Shown here: positions 1 to 9,105 of the stretch, in pieces | How positions within the stretch are numbered: position 1 is the first letter of the stretch | Layout: the number at the start of each line of letters is the position of its first letter | Assembly: GCA_964454445.1 (NCBI GenBank) | Contig: CAYVTD010000002.1 | Coordinates: 62,001-126,000, forward strand | Source of the DNA: CAYVTD01 sp964454445 | Lineage (GTDB): Bacteria; Bacteroidota; Ignavibacteria; Kapaibacteriales; UBA2268 | Direction of reading: 5' to 3' | DNA: 64,000 nucleotides | Notes under the pieces: generated by a model | What the model was told of the DNA's origin: nothing | The model's database searches: none | The model's input: the letters and a program-made list of their open reading frames with translations, nothing else | Program-made: the position numbers and the translations under genes

Positions 1-355
1 ATCCAGATTTGCTCATTTTGATAGGGAAAAGAATAGCTTTGTTGCCAAGTGCATTAATATCATCGAAATAGCCGGTTGCCCATACTGTCATCGAACTGCT
101 ATCAGAACTTATTTCGTAGCGGACATCTTTCCAAGCTCGAATTCCTTCTGCTTCGACTAACATATTTGCTGTTTCTTGTTTTGCCTTTTCGAGCAAGTCC
201 TCTTTTTCTGATGAACCCATAATATTGATGGGAATGGAGTTTTTCATCATTAATTTGCCGCTTCCATCTGGATTTAGTACCACTTCCTGCTCTGATTGGA
301 TACAACTGGAAAGCGCAAATACTGAAATAAAAAGTAAGAAAATGATTTTTTTCAT
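1..355 (-). CDS. Lipoprotein, N-terminal part; runs off the left edge
   Basis: An open frame starts with ATG at 355 and stays open to base 1, giving 118 codons with no stop. It opens with a lysine-rich n-region, a hydrophobic stretch (FLLFISVFALSSC) and a lipobox whose cysteine is residue 18, so the mature protein should be lipid-anchored after signal peptidase II cleavage. After the cysteine comes a stretch around VVLNPDGSGKL, a pattern seen in several secreted lipoprotein families with a beta-rich LppM-like domain; that resemblance is only by eye. The gene lies 19 bases downstream of the ftsH stop on the same strand, so co-transcription with ftsH is plausible. The C-terminus is missing, and no specific function can be given. 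Confidence 0.75.
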   Translation of the reverse strand, partial: MKKIIFLLFISVFALSSCIQSEQEVVLNPDGSGKLMMKNSIPINIMGSSEKEDLLEKAKQETANMLVEAEGIRAWKDVRYEISSDSSSMTVWATGYFDDINALGNKAILFPIKMSKSG

Positions 356-374
356 AATTTTGTCCTTATAATAT

Positions 375-2435
375 CTATTCTTCATCTGTTCTGTCAATTA
401 TAGTGCCTATTTGATTATTACTCTGCTGTTCTAGCTTTTTTGAATCCCCATTAATTTTCATAGTTCTTAGTGCATTGATAACTTTTTCATTAATTGGAGG
501 CAACTCAATTCCTTTGATTAGCATATCGAGTTCTTCGCCATCGATTGTTTCGCGTTCGATGAGAACTTTTGAAAGTCTGTGAAGAAGTTTAATGTTGTCG
601 CGAAGAATCTTTTCGGCGCTATTGGAAGCATCAATGATAATTTTCCGGACTTCAGCATCGATAGCCCTTGCTGTTTCTTCGCTATGAGTTTGCTGTTGAG
701 TAATTTCCCGTCCCAAGAAAACTTCTTCTTGTTTATTTGAATACTTAATGGGACCGATAGTATCGCTCATGCCCCAATCACAGACCATTTTACGAGTTAG
801 AGTCGTAGCTCTTTCCAAATCGTTTGCAGCGCCGGTGGTATATTGGTCGAAAACAATTTTTTCAGCAGCTCTGCCTGCAAGCAGCATTATAACTTGTGCA
901 ATAATGTAATCTTTTGAATGAGAGTGAGTGTCTTCTGTAGGTAGATAAGAAGTCAAACCGAGAGCTCTACCGCGAGGAATAATTGATACTTTATGAACAG
1001 GGTCGCTCTGAGGAAGCATTTTGCCAACGAGTGCATGACCGATTTCGTGATAGGCAGTAAACTCTTTTTCTTTATCTGAAATGACCATACTTTTTCGCTC
1101 GATACCCATCAATACTTTGTCTCGAGCATTTTCGAAATCGAACATTGTAACTCTATCGCTATTTCTGCGAGCAGCAAGCAAAGCTGCCTCGTTTACAATA
1201 TTGGCAATATCGGCACCAGAAAGCCCTGGAGTTCCTCTTGCAAGAATTGGAATATCAACATCCTCGCCAAGAGGAATATCTCGAGTATGTACTTTAAAAA
1301 TACCTTCTCTACCTTTAACGTCAGGTCTATCAACAACAATCTGTCTGTCAAATCTGCCAGGTCTTAACAAGGCAGGGTCGAGGACATCAGGTCTATTGGT
1401 TGCGGCGATCACAATAACACCGCTATTTTGTTCGAAACCGTCCATTTCGACAAGAAGTTGGTTAAGTGTTTGCTCACGTTCGTCGTGTCCGCCTCCGAGA
1501 CCAGCGCCGCGATGTCTTCCCACAGCATCCATTTCGTCGATGAAGACAAGGCAGGGAGAATTTCGTTTTGCCTGGTCGAATAAATCGCGTACACGGCTTG
1601 CACCAACTCCGACAAACATTTCCACGAAATCTGCGCCAGATATTGAGAAAAACGGCACTTTTGCCTCGCCGGCAACTGCCCGGGCAAGTAAAGTTTTCCC
1701 TGTGCCTGGTGGTCCTAACATCAAAACTCCACGTGGTATTTTACCACCTAGCCGTTGAAAGCGGGTTGGATCTTTTAAAAACTCGATTATCTCTTCCAAC
1801 TCATATTTTGCTTCGTCGGCGCCTGCAACATCTTTAAAAGTTACTTTGGGAGCGTTCTCATTTAGTAATTTGTGCCTCGATTTACCAAAAGAAAATATTC
1901 CTCGCTGTCCGCCTCCCATTTGCATTCTTCTTATAAAGAAAATAAATATGGCAATAAGCAATAACCAAGGTAATAGGAACTGAACAAGTGTCCAAAAGGG
2001 GCTTTCTCCATCTTCATAAGTCCAAGTAACATTATATGATGCCCATTTCGCTTCGGTTTGCGAATCCACAACGCCGAGTTTTGTTACAAAATGTTTTAAT
2101 GATAATGCTTTGTCTTCTTTCATCATTGTTACAGTATGTTTCAATGTGCCATGAAACTCGAAATCGTTCAGTTGTTTTTTAGTAATGGTTGCATTGCTGA
2201 TTAAACCATCTTCCAAAAATAGCATATATTCTGAATAAGTTACGTTTATTTCCTGTTTTTGTGCCGAATTCATAAACATATAAATCATAGCAACCGAGCC
2301 AAACAATACTATCCATATAATTATCATTCTTACGAACTTAGCTTGTGGATTAGGATCTTCAAAGCCAGGTTTGTTAAAATCGCCAAAAGGATTAAATTTG
2401 TTTTGCTCGTTTTTGTTACTTTTTTTATCATTCAT
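375..2435 (-). CDS. ftsH: ATP-dependent zinc metalloprotease FtsH
   Basis: Membrane-anchored AAA+ protease that extracts and degrades misassembled membrane proteins and some short-lived cytosolic regulators. The 686-residue length is usual. It has a transmembrane helix at about residues 37-55, a periplasmic domain, and a second helix at about 148-168. The AAA domain carries Walker A GPPGTGKT at 241-248, Walker B LVFIDEMD at about 297-303 and the second region of homology around RPGRFDR (358-364). The protease domain has the zinc motif HEIGH at 463-467. The N-terminal 30 residues are a polar Asn/Lys-rich extension, common in Bacteroidota FtsH. The start at 2435 is an ATG preceded by a GGAG-like site. 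It is divergent from comM across 126 bases. Very confident. Confidence 0.98.
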   Translation of the reverse strand: MNDKKSNKNEQNKFNPFGDFNKPGFEDPNPQAKFVRMIIIWIVLFGSVAMIYMFMNSAQKQEINVTYSEYMLFLEDGLISNATITKKQLNDFEFHGTLKHTVTMMKEDKALSLKHFVTKLGVVDSQTEAKWASYNVTWTYEDGESPFWTLVQFLLPWLLLIAIFIFFIRRMQMGGGQRGIFSFGKSRHKLLNENAPKVTFKDVAGADEAKYELEEIIEFLKDPTRFQRLGGKIPRGVLMLGPPGTGKTLLARAVAGEAKVPFFSISGADFVEMFVGVGASRVRDLFDQAKRNSPCLVFIDEMDAVGRHRGAGLGGGHDEREQTLNQLLVEMDGFEQNSGVIVIAATNRPDVLDPALLRPGRFDRQIVVDRPDVKGREGIFKVHTRDIPLGEDVDIPILARGTPGLSGADIANIVNEAALLAARRNSDRVTMFDFENARDKVLMGIERKSMVISDKEKEFTAYHEIGHALVGKMLPQSDPVHKVSIIPRGRALGLTSYLPTEDTHSHSKDYIIAQVIMLLAGRAAEKIVFDQYTTGAANDLERATTLTRKMVCDWGMSDTIGPIKYSNKQEEVFLGREITQQQTHSEETARAIDAEVRKIIIDASNSAEKILRDNIKLLHRLSKVLIERETIDGEELDMLIKGIELPPINEKVINALRTMKINGDSKKLEQQSNNQIGTIIDRTDEE

Positions 2436-2561
2436 CTGAAAATTGCTCCGATAGATTTGTCTAATGTCAATTAAATTTACTTCTTAGACGTAATATTGTG
2501 TTTTTAAGTTTTTAGAATTGCTTATATTTGCATTTTAGATGTATAAATAACCTTAAATCTT

Positions 2562-4103
2562 ATGTTTTCAAGAAATTTCTCAGCCGCAGTATTCGGTATA
2601 AATGCTTTCATAGTAGAAATTGAAACACACCTTGACAACGCTGTTCCCGGCTTTTCCATAGTCGGATTGCCAGATAGTGCAGTAAAAGAATCGAGAGATA
2701 GAATCCCGGCTGCCATTAAAAATTCAAGTATTATTTTCCCAAGCAAAAAAATTACTATTAATCTAGCTCCTGCTGACGTTAAGAAAGAGGGGAGTGCCTT
2801 TGACTTGCCCATTGCTCTTGGCATTTTGTCTGCTATGGACATTATTCCGATGGAAAAATTTCATAGAAAGATTATTTTAGGCGAATTATCGCTTGAAGGT
2901 GTTTTAAGAGGAATTCGCGGAGTTTTGCCTATTGCTCTTGAAGCAATCAAGGAGGGCTACGAAGAAATCATTTTACCAAGCCAAAATGCTGATGAAGCTG
3001 CTCTTGTCGGAGGGATTAAAGTTATTCCTGTCGTTTCGCTTGCAGAAACAGTCGAGTATTTGAACTGCGAAAAAGAAATAGAGCCTCGAATAGTCGATTT
3101 AAAAAGGATTTTTGAAGAGAATCAGAATAAATATAACTTGGATCTTTGCGATGTTAAAGGTCAGGAGATTGTTAAAAGAGCTTTGGAGGTCGCCGCAGCA
3201 GGCGGGCATAATCTTTTAATGTTAGGACCTCCTGGTTCAGGCAAAACTATGCTTGCAAAGAGAATTCCTTCTATTTTGCCACCACTTTCGCTTGAGGAAG
3301 CTCTGGAAACGACTAAGATTCATTCTGTTTCAGGACTTATGGCAAACCACGAAGCACTTGTAACGATACGTCCTTTTCGTTCGCCACACCATACTATTTC
3401 CGATGCGGCACTTGTAGGCGGTGGTATGAGCAATATTCGACCAGGAGAAATCTCGCTTGCACATCACGGAGTGCTTTTTTTGGATGAATTACCTGAATTT
3501 GCCCGCAATGTGCTGGAAGTGCTTAGGCAACCATTAGAAGAAAGACATATTACGATTTCAAGGACACGGATGACTATTGATTATCCCGCCAATTTTATGC
3601 TTATTTGCTCGATGAACCCTTGTCCTTGTGGCAATTATGGCAACCCGCTGAAGGAATGCACTTGCACACCTGCTAATATTCAACGCTATCTTTCTAAAAT
3701 ATCTGGTCCTTTGCTCGATAGGATTGATCTGCACGTCGAAGTGCCTGCAGTGAAGTATCAAGAGCTATCATCAAGAAGAAAAGGGGAAAGCTCGGAGCAA
3801 ATCCGGCAGCGGGTAGTAGCTGCACGTATGGTGCAGGAGAAGCGATTTTCAGGTGTTAAAGGTGTTTTTAAAAATGCTGATATGAATAGCAAATTGATAA
3901 GAGAGTTTTGTCATTTGGACGAGCCATCACAACAACTTTTAAAAATTGCAATGGACAAAATGGGTTTCTCTGCAAGGGGCTATGACCGCATTTTAAAGGT
4001 TTCCAGAACGATTGCCGATCTGGCAGATAGCGCTGAAATCAAGCCTGAACATATAAGCGAAGCGGTGCAATATCGAGGTCTGGACAAGGAGTATTGGGCG
4101 TAG
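2562..4103 (+). CDS. comM: Magnesium chelatase-like AAA+ protein, ComM/YifB family
   Basis: Family members are AAA+ ATPases; the best-studied one, ComM, is a hexameric helicase that promotes branch migration during natural transformation, but the gene is also widespread in species not known to be competent. The 513 residues match the family. An S5/Lon-like N-domain covers about 1-165. Walker A GPPGSGKT is at 222-229, and the Mg-chelatase core has the typical FRSPHHTISDAALVGGG and FLDELPEF (Walker B) stretches. A cysteine group (CSMNPCPCGNYG and CTC) follows, usual for this family, and the Mg_chelatase_C domain ends the protein. The start is ATG at 2562; a TATATTTG word at 2523-2530 could be the -7 element of its promoter. 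No operon partner is seen. Confidence 0.95.
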   Translation: MFSRNFSAAVFGINAFIVEIETHLDNAVPGFSIVGLPDSAVKESRDRIPAAIKNSSIIFPSKKITINLAPADVKKEGSAFDLPIALGILSAMDIIPMEKFHRKIILGELSLEGVLRGIRGVLPIALEAIKEGYEEIILPSQNADEAALVGGIKVIPVVSLAETVEYLNCEKEIEPRIVDLKRIFEENQNKYNLDLCDVKGQEIVKRALEVAAAGGHNLLMLGPPGSGKTMLAKRIPSILPPLSLEEALETTKIHSVSGLMANHEALVTIRPFRSPHHTISDAALVGGGMSNIRPGEISLAHHGVLFLDELPEFARNVLEVLRQPLEERHITISRTRMTIDYPANFMLICSMNPCPCGNYGNPLKECTCTPANIQRYLSKISGPLLDRIDLHVEVPAVKYQELSSRRKGESSEQIRQRVVAARMVQEKRFSGVKGVFKNADMNSKLIREFCHLDEPSQQLLKIAMDKMGFSARGYDRILKVSRTIADLADSAEIKPEHISEAVQYRGLDKEYWA

Positions 4104-4213
4104 TTTGGAGTTAGGAGTTAATAGTTTTTAATTTGAAGTTTTGAGATAGAAGTAAAAATCTTATAAACAGTATCCAGTCTCATTATTCTCAACTCCCAAC
4201 TCCTAACTCTAAA
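4104..4213. repeat. Imperfect inverted repeat between convergent genes
   Basis: The left arm (GGAGTTAGGAGTTA, 4107-4120) directly follows the comM stop. The right arm (AACTCCCAACTCCTAACTCT, 4191-4210) is its near reverse complement, about 70 bases away. Both arms are built of a short GGAGTT-like word repeated two or three times, so this resembles a dispersed intergenic palindrome rather than a classical compact terminator. It could act as a two-way terminator for comM and the convergent secreted-protein gene. The remaining bases to 4374 show no gene. Confidence 0.5.
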
Positions 4214-4374
4214 TTTGGCAAGCTTTTCGACTTGCGATTGGCCCGATTTTAAACTTTCGGAAGTCCTGCACTATTTGAAAATTCTTTGCCACGGCATAAT
4301 CTCTGCATTCCTGAAAAATGTAAATATAGCTGCCGTAGATGTCAGATTACATGCAATGTGCTGAATATACAAAA

Positions 4375-6549
4375 TTAGTGTATTACGATAAATTTAATTG
4401 TAGTTTTATAATAATCGGTTTTTAATAAACAATAATAAACGCCAGATGGCAAATCCTTGGAATAGAAATTAAATTTATTAAGTCCTTTTTCGTAATTTTG
4501 ATTATCAAGAATCCTAATTATTTCTATACCTAAATTATTATAAATTGAGATTGATACTTTTGATTGTTTTTCAAGATTTATAAGTAATGTAGCATTTTCA
4601 TTTGAAGGATTTGGTGATATTGTAAAATAATTTCCTTTATCTTCATAAAATCCAACAATATTCGTAATTAATTCATCAATTCTCGATCTGAATATTCCAT
4701 CACCTTTTTCTCCAAAACGTCCGCTATTTGTTCCAATAAAACAAAAATTACCAACTTCTATTAAAGAACTAATGGCTAAATCAATGTTAGTAATACCATT
4801 GCTGTTTGAAGTCCAGTTCTCACCATTATTAGTCGATAAGTAGATTCCCCCACCAAGAGAATTAATTGCTGCTAAAATATTTCCATTGATTATTTTAATC
4901 TTACAATTATAATAATCCTTGTAATTACCATAATCCCAATTTGGAAGCCCTTTACTTATAAGATTCCAGTTTTCACCAAAGTTCGAAGAATTATAAATAC
5001 CTAATTTTGCAACAATATAAAGATTATTATTATAAATTTCGATCTGCCAAATCATTAAATCCGAGGAAGGTAAACCTTTGTTTTTTTCGTGCCAGGTCTC
5101 ACCATTATCTGTTGATATATAAAATGAACTATCCAAACCAGCAAATATAGTATTGTCCTTAATTTTTAAACTTATTACACTTTGTCTTGGAATTGGTAAA
5201 CCATTATTTTGATTAATCCATGATTTACCTTCATCAGAAGATAATTTTATACCTTCTCTTCCACATGCAGCAAAGATTCCTTTTGAATTAAAAGCCATAG
5301 ACCAAATTTCACTTGAATCAGGAAATCCTATTCCGTTTTCAAGCCAAGTATCACCTATATTGGTTGACAGAAAATTCCCTCTATTTGTTATAGCATAAAT
5401 ATTACTATGATAAGTATATAAAGCGAGTACATCTTTATGGATTAATCCTCTTGGTTCCCAAGTATTACCATAATCTGTCGATGAAAATATGCCATTAGGA
5501 TAGGTTGTCATTTTCTTTGTTGGACTAGTTCCAACGAAAATAGTTTTATTTTTAGTTACTAAAGTATTTACTACACCGTAGTTATTTACTTTGCGTATAG
5601 CTATCCAAGAGTTGCCTTTATCACTTGAAAGATATAGCTCGCTGCCGGAACTAGCGTATATATTTTCTCCATCAACAAAAAACTCATCTATTCCCTGCTG
5701 AAGTTGTATTGGAAGGTTATTTGTTACATTAAACCATGATTCGGCACTATCAAGTGATACAAACAAACTATCCTTTGAACTCAAAAAAATTCTATTATCA
5801 ATTGAAGCAAATGAATAAGTATATGATTTATAAAATGGCTGGTTATTTTTTTCAATCCAGGACTCGCAATAATCAGTTGTAATAAATATTTTGTTAATAC
5901 CACCATTGTATATATCAACATTTGAACCAATTAGAATTAGACTATCAACCAATGATAATTTATCGTATGTATAATATTCTGGCAATCCTTTATTTTTTTG
6001 AATCCAACTTTCTCCTAAGTCTGTAGATAAAAAAATACCGCTCTGATTGCTGACTAATAGCTTATCGCCAGAGTTAATCATTTTAAAAACAGTTAAATAT
6101 TTGCCAAATCCATTATTCTTTACAGTCCAATTTTCTCCATTGTCTGTGGAAATGAAAACACCGCCAGCAGAGCCCGCAAAAATCTTATTACCTATATTGA
6201 CTAATGAATTTACTATAGGGAATGATTGCATTCCATTGATTTTTGATTGCCATGTTTCCCCGAGATCTGTCGAAACATACAAGAATCCAAATCCGCCAAT
6301 AAAAATATTATTACCTTTTACTAAAATAGTATTAGGTACTATATCCATGTTCGATTCATCTATCGTTTTCCAAGTCTTTCCCTTATCAATCGAAATTACT
6401 ATTCCTCCATAAGATTTAGCATAAATAATTATATTTTCATTGATATAAATATTTTGTAATACCATATCGCTATCCCAGGATGTTGGCTCCCATTGTGACA
6501 ATATTAATTTTGGAAATAAAATCAAAACCAAGACAATTATCTTTTTCAT
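4375..6549 (-). CDS. Secreted Asp-box beta-propeller protein with C-terminal T9SS sorting domain
   Basis: A 724-residue exported protein of unknown substrate. A signal peptide covers about residues 1-18 (KKIIVLVLILFPKLILS). The body is a run of about thirteen Asp-box (BNR) motifs of the type S-T-D-x-G-x-T-W (for example STDLGETW, STDNGENW, SSDKGNSW), spaced about 40-60 residues apart, which predicts one or two beta-propellers of the sortilin/sialidase shape. The last 75 or so residues (starting near NPSNENATLL, then SIYNNLGIE and LPSGVYYCLL) have the pattern of a type A T9SS sorting domain, which is cleaved on export. No sialidase active-site residues are evident, so an adhesive or structural role is more likely than hydrolysis; that is inference. 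It stands alone, downstream of the qmo terminator on the same strand. Confidence 0.85.
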   Translation of the reverse strand: MKKIIVLVLILFPKLILSQWEPTSWDSDMVLQNIYINENIIIYAKSYGGIVISIDKGKTWKTIDESNMDIVPNTILVKGNNIFIGGFGFLYVSTDLGETWQSKINGMQSFPIVNSLVNIGNKIFAGSAGGVFISTDNGENWTVKNNGFGKYLTVFKMINSGDKLLVSNQSGIFLSTDLGESWIQKNKGLPEYYTYDKLSLVDSLILIGSNVDIYNGGINKIFITTDYCESWIEKNNQPFYKSYTYSFASIDNRIFLSSKDSLFVSLDSAESWFNVTNNLPIQLQQGIDEFFVDGENIYASSGSELYLSSDKGNSWIAIRKVNNYGVVNTLVTKNKTIFVGTSPTKKMTTYPNGIFSSTDYGNTWEPRGLIHKDVLALYTYHSNIYAITNRGNFLSTNIGDTWLENGIGFPDSSEIWSMAFNSKGIFAACGREGIKLSSDEGKSWINQNNGLPIPRQSVISLKIKDNTIFAGLDSSFYISTDNGETWHEKNKGLPSSDLMIWQIEIYNNNLYIVAKLGIYNSSNFGENWNLISKGLPNWDYGNYKDYYNCKIKIINGNILAAINSLGGGIYLSTNNGENWTSNSNGITNIDLAISSLIEVGNFCFIGTNSGRFGEKGDGIFRSRIDELITNIVGFYEDKGNYFTISPNPSNENATLLINLEKQSKVSISIYNNLGIEIIRILDNQNYEKGLNKFNFYSKDLPSGVYYCLLKTDYYKTTIKFIVIH

Positions 6550-6761
6550 TTTTTTTGAGAATTAATTTATAATAACGAATTTATTTCTTGAAATCATATT
6601 ATCCTTGTATCCTTTCATCAGAAAAGCTACAAAAGGCATGAAAAATATTTGTAAAAATAATTAATAAAAATAATAAATAAAAATCAATTTGCTACAAAAT
6701 ATTCCATCGAAAATACTAATTTACACATCCTTTAGTTTGTTGTCATCTGAGGCTTTATAAG

Positions 6762-6817
6762 AATGAGGAAAGGGCTGGCAAGATGTCCTAATAGCATACT
6801 TGCCAGCCCTTCTCATT
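6762..6817 (-). terminator. Strong hairpin closing the qmoAB transcript
   Basis: A perfect 13-bp stem pairs AAGGGCTGGCAAG (6770-6782) with CTTGCCAGCCCTT (6799-6811), around a 16-base loop. After a two-base bulge the stem continues with AATGAG (6762-6767) against CTCATT (6812-6817). It lies 47 bases beyond the qmoB stop. The flank in the leftward direction is T-rich but is not a clean U-tract, so it may need Rho or act as an RNA-stabilising 3' end. The rest of the 314-base gap (6550-6863) is AT-rich and must hold the promoter of the Asp-box gene; I see no clear element. Confidence 0.7.
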
Positions 6818-6863
6818 TATAATTAATCCCTTTGGGAGTAATCTTAATAATATTTATGATTTC

Positions 6864-9104
6864 TTACATTTCTTTGTATGGATTAGGCCCTAAATCTTCT
6901 ACAACTTTGGCAAATGTGTTGAGAATGTCAGGAATTTTGTCGTATTCGTCGATTGAAAGGGTATGAATCTCGACGCGCTCTGGCTCTAAAACAAGTTGTT
7001 TTAACTTTTCTTGGACGTTTTCCATTCTTCTATTAGCAAGTTGGCTACCGCGAATGAAATGGCATTGATAATCGTCGCCAAATTTGCAACCAATGAGAAT
7101 CGCTCCATCAAAACCGGCTGATAAGGCATCGGCAATCCAACTCGTTGAGACTGAACCAAGGCAGCGAACGGGTATAACGCGTATAAAAGGCGAAATCTTT
7201 ATGTTTTTGCTTGCCATAATGTCCATAGAAGGTAAGGCATCGTTCTCGCACATAAATGCAATGATTCTTGGTGTTGCCTCGCCATCAGTTTCCTCTTTTG
7301 GTACGTAAATCGACTTTATCATAGCGGAAATTATCTGTACAGAATAATCTTTAAAGCTGATAATTCTTTCTGGACATGCGCCCATACAAATACCACAACG
7401 TCTGCAACGGTTGGAATTGGGCTTCGGAGTGCCTTTTGTATCTTCGTCGAGCGTGCCAAAAGGACATTCTTCTGTGCAACGCTTGCATTGAGTGCATCTT
7501 TGGAGGAAAAAGTCTGGGAAGGTTTTATCTCCGGAACGGGGATGAACAGCCGTGCCAAGCCGTGTATTCTCTATTGCCTGTATAGCCTTCATTGCAGCGC
7601 CTTCCGCGTCTCTTTTGCAACCAATCAAGTCCATCGGCGAACGAACTGTGCCAGCTGCGTAAATCCCCGTGCGTCTTGTTTCATAAGGGAAGCAGACGTA
7701 ATGGGAATCTGGAAAACCATATTTTAAAGTTGGAAGCTCCGGTCCCTGTCGATAGGTCAAGTTAAGCACATCTGACTTATACATAACGCCATCGGAAATA
7801 ATAGAGAAAAACTGGTTGCTAGCGGGTGCAGCGGGTTTGGGCTTTTCTTCAGCAGCTTCTTCGACAAATTGATTAGAAACCATTCCTTGTGCCAAAACAA
7901 CTAAATCTGCCTCTATTTCAATATTTTGACCTAGTAATGTGCCATCGACATCGACAATAAGTGTCCCGTTGCCATTAGATTTAATTTCAGCGATGCTTCC
8001 CTTTGTTAAAAAGATGTTTTCTTCGTTTTGAACACGTTTGTAAAACATTTCGTATTGTCCTGGGGTTCGCATATCCTTGTAAATAATATAAATACTTGCA
8101 TTAGGATACTTTTCCCGGACATACATAGCTTGTTTTAAAGAGGTCATACAACAAACTGAGGAACAATAAAGCTCGTTTTGGTGATCTCTGCCTGCGCATT
8201 GCACAAAAACAACAGTATCTATGGGCTTGCCGTCAGAGGGTCTGTTTATATTGTTAGCTTTTGCAAGCTCTTCCATTTCGATATTTGTAATAATATTAGG
8301 AAGTTCACCATAGTGAAACTCTTTTAAGAATTCTGATTTATTGGGTTTCCAACCGGTGGCTTGCACTATTGCCCCTGCTTGAAATTCCATATTTTCGCCG
8401 CCAACATTAGCACTAACATTGAACATACCGGGCTGACCAGAAGTTCTTTCTATATGGCAGTTGCGAAGAATGCTGATTAAAGGATGTCGTTCGACTTCGG
8501 CAATGAGAGCATCTGCATTGTTTTTTTCTGGTTCGAAATAGGGTGCTTTAGTAGGGGAGAGCTTGTAAAGTTTTTTGAAGTAACCACCGAGCTCATCAGA
8601 TTTTTCTGTAAGTATAACAGGATATCCGGCATAAGCGGCAGCAAGAGCGGCGTTCATACCTGTGTATCCACCTCCAACAACCAATACAGTCTCGTTGATG
8701 TCCAAGGGTTCTGCAACAGGCACTTCACACAAATTAACATTTGTTACGCCCATACGGATATAATCCAATGCAAGATCGTAAGTCCCTTTATCTTTTGGCT
8801 CGTGAGTCCAAGCTACTAATTCGCGAAGGTTTACTCTGTTGTAAACAATATTTTCGAAAGTGAATAAGTCTGTATGAAAACGGGAAGAACTTGCGGCGAT
8901 GACCACACCTGTTAGACATTCATTCTTGATATCTGCTCTTATTTCGTCTGCTCCAGCTTTTGTTGTGAGCTTTTTATTAACTTTTACAAGGGCAACCTTG
9001 TCGAGTGTTTTAGCGTCTTCGGCGAGTTTTTTGCAATCAATAGCCTCTCCGATGCCGTCGCCAGAGAATATATATACTCCAATTTTTTTTGCTTCAAGTG
9101 CCAT
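6864..9104 (-). CDS. qmoB: QmoB-like subunit: HdrA flavoprotein fused to an MvhD domain
   Basis: A soluble iron-sulfur flavoprotein of the heterodisulfide reductase A superfamily. In QmoABC it passes electrons between the quinone pool and adenylylsulfate reductase. A FAD-binding Rossmann motif lies near residues 140-170 (VGGGYTGMNAALAAAYAG). The HdrA cysteine cluster CAGRD...YCSSVCC follows. Two 4Fe-4S motifs, CTQCKRCTEECP and CRRCGICMGACP, lie at about 537-580, and a C-terminal MvhD-like domain spans about 605-746 (MCEND, VRCLGS, GCKFGDDYQCH). HdrA plus MvhD in one 746-residue chain is the QmoB arrangement. The start at 9104 lies one base past the qmoA stop, with AAAGGAGG inside the end of qmoA, so the two are translationally coupled. 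No qmoC, hdrB/C, aprAB or sat is in the window, so the partner is unknown. Confidence 0.85.
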   Translation of the reverse strand: MALEAKKIGVYIFSGDGIGEAIDCKKLAEDAKTLDKVALVKVNKKLTTKAGADEIRADIKNECLTGVVIAASSSRFHTDLFTFENIVYNRVNLRELVAWTHEPKDKGTYDLALDYIRMGVTNVNLCEVPVAEPLDINETVLVVGGGYTGMNAALAAAYAGYPVILTEKSDELGGYFKKLYKLSPTKAPYFEPEKNNADALIAEVERHPLISILRNCHIERTSGQPGMFNVSANVGGENMEFQAGAIVQATGWKPNKSEFLKEFHYGELPNIITNIEMEELAKANNINRPSDGKPIDTVVFVQCAGRDHQNELYCSSVCCMTSLKQAMYVREKYPNASIYIIYKDMRTPGQYEMFYKRVQNEENIFLTKGSIAEIKSNGNGTLIVDVDGTLLGQNIEIEADLVVLAQGMVSNQFVEEAAEEKPKPAAPASNQFFSIISDGVMYKSDVLNLTYRQGPELPTLKYGFPDSHYVCFPYETRRTGIYAAGTVRSPMDLIGCKRDAEGAAMKAIQAIENTRLGTAVHPRSGDKTFPDFFLQRCTQCKRCTEECPFGTLDEDTKGTPKPNSNRCRRCGICMGACPERIISFKDYSVQIISAMIKSIYVPKEETDGEATPRIIAFMCENDALPSMDIMASKNIKISPFIRVIPVRCLGSVSTSWIADALSAGFDGAILIGCKFGDDYQCHFIRGSQLANRRMENVQEKLKQLVLEPERVEIHTLSIDEYDKIPDILNTFAKVVEDLGPNPYKEM

Positions 9105-9105
9105 A

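Noticed and set aside
1081..1758. A rightward frame of 225 codons opposite ftsH
   Set aside because: It is antisense to the AAA domain of ftsH, whose motifs are perfect; no ribosome site or family similarity supports it.
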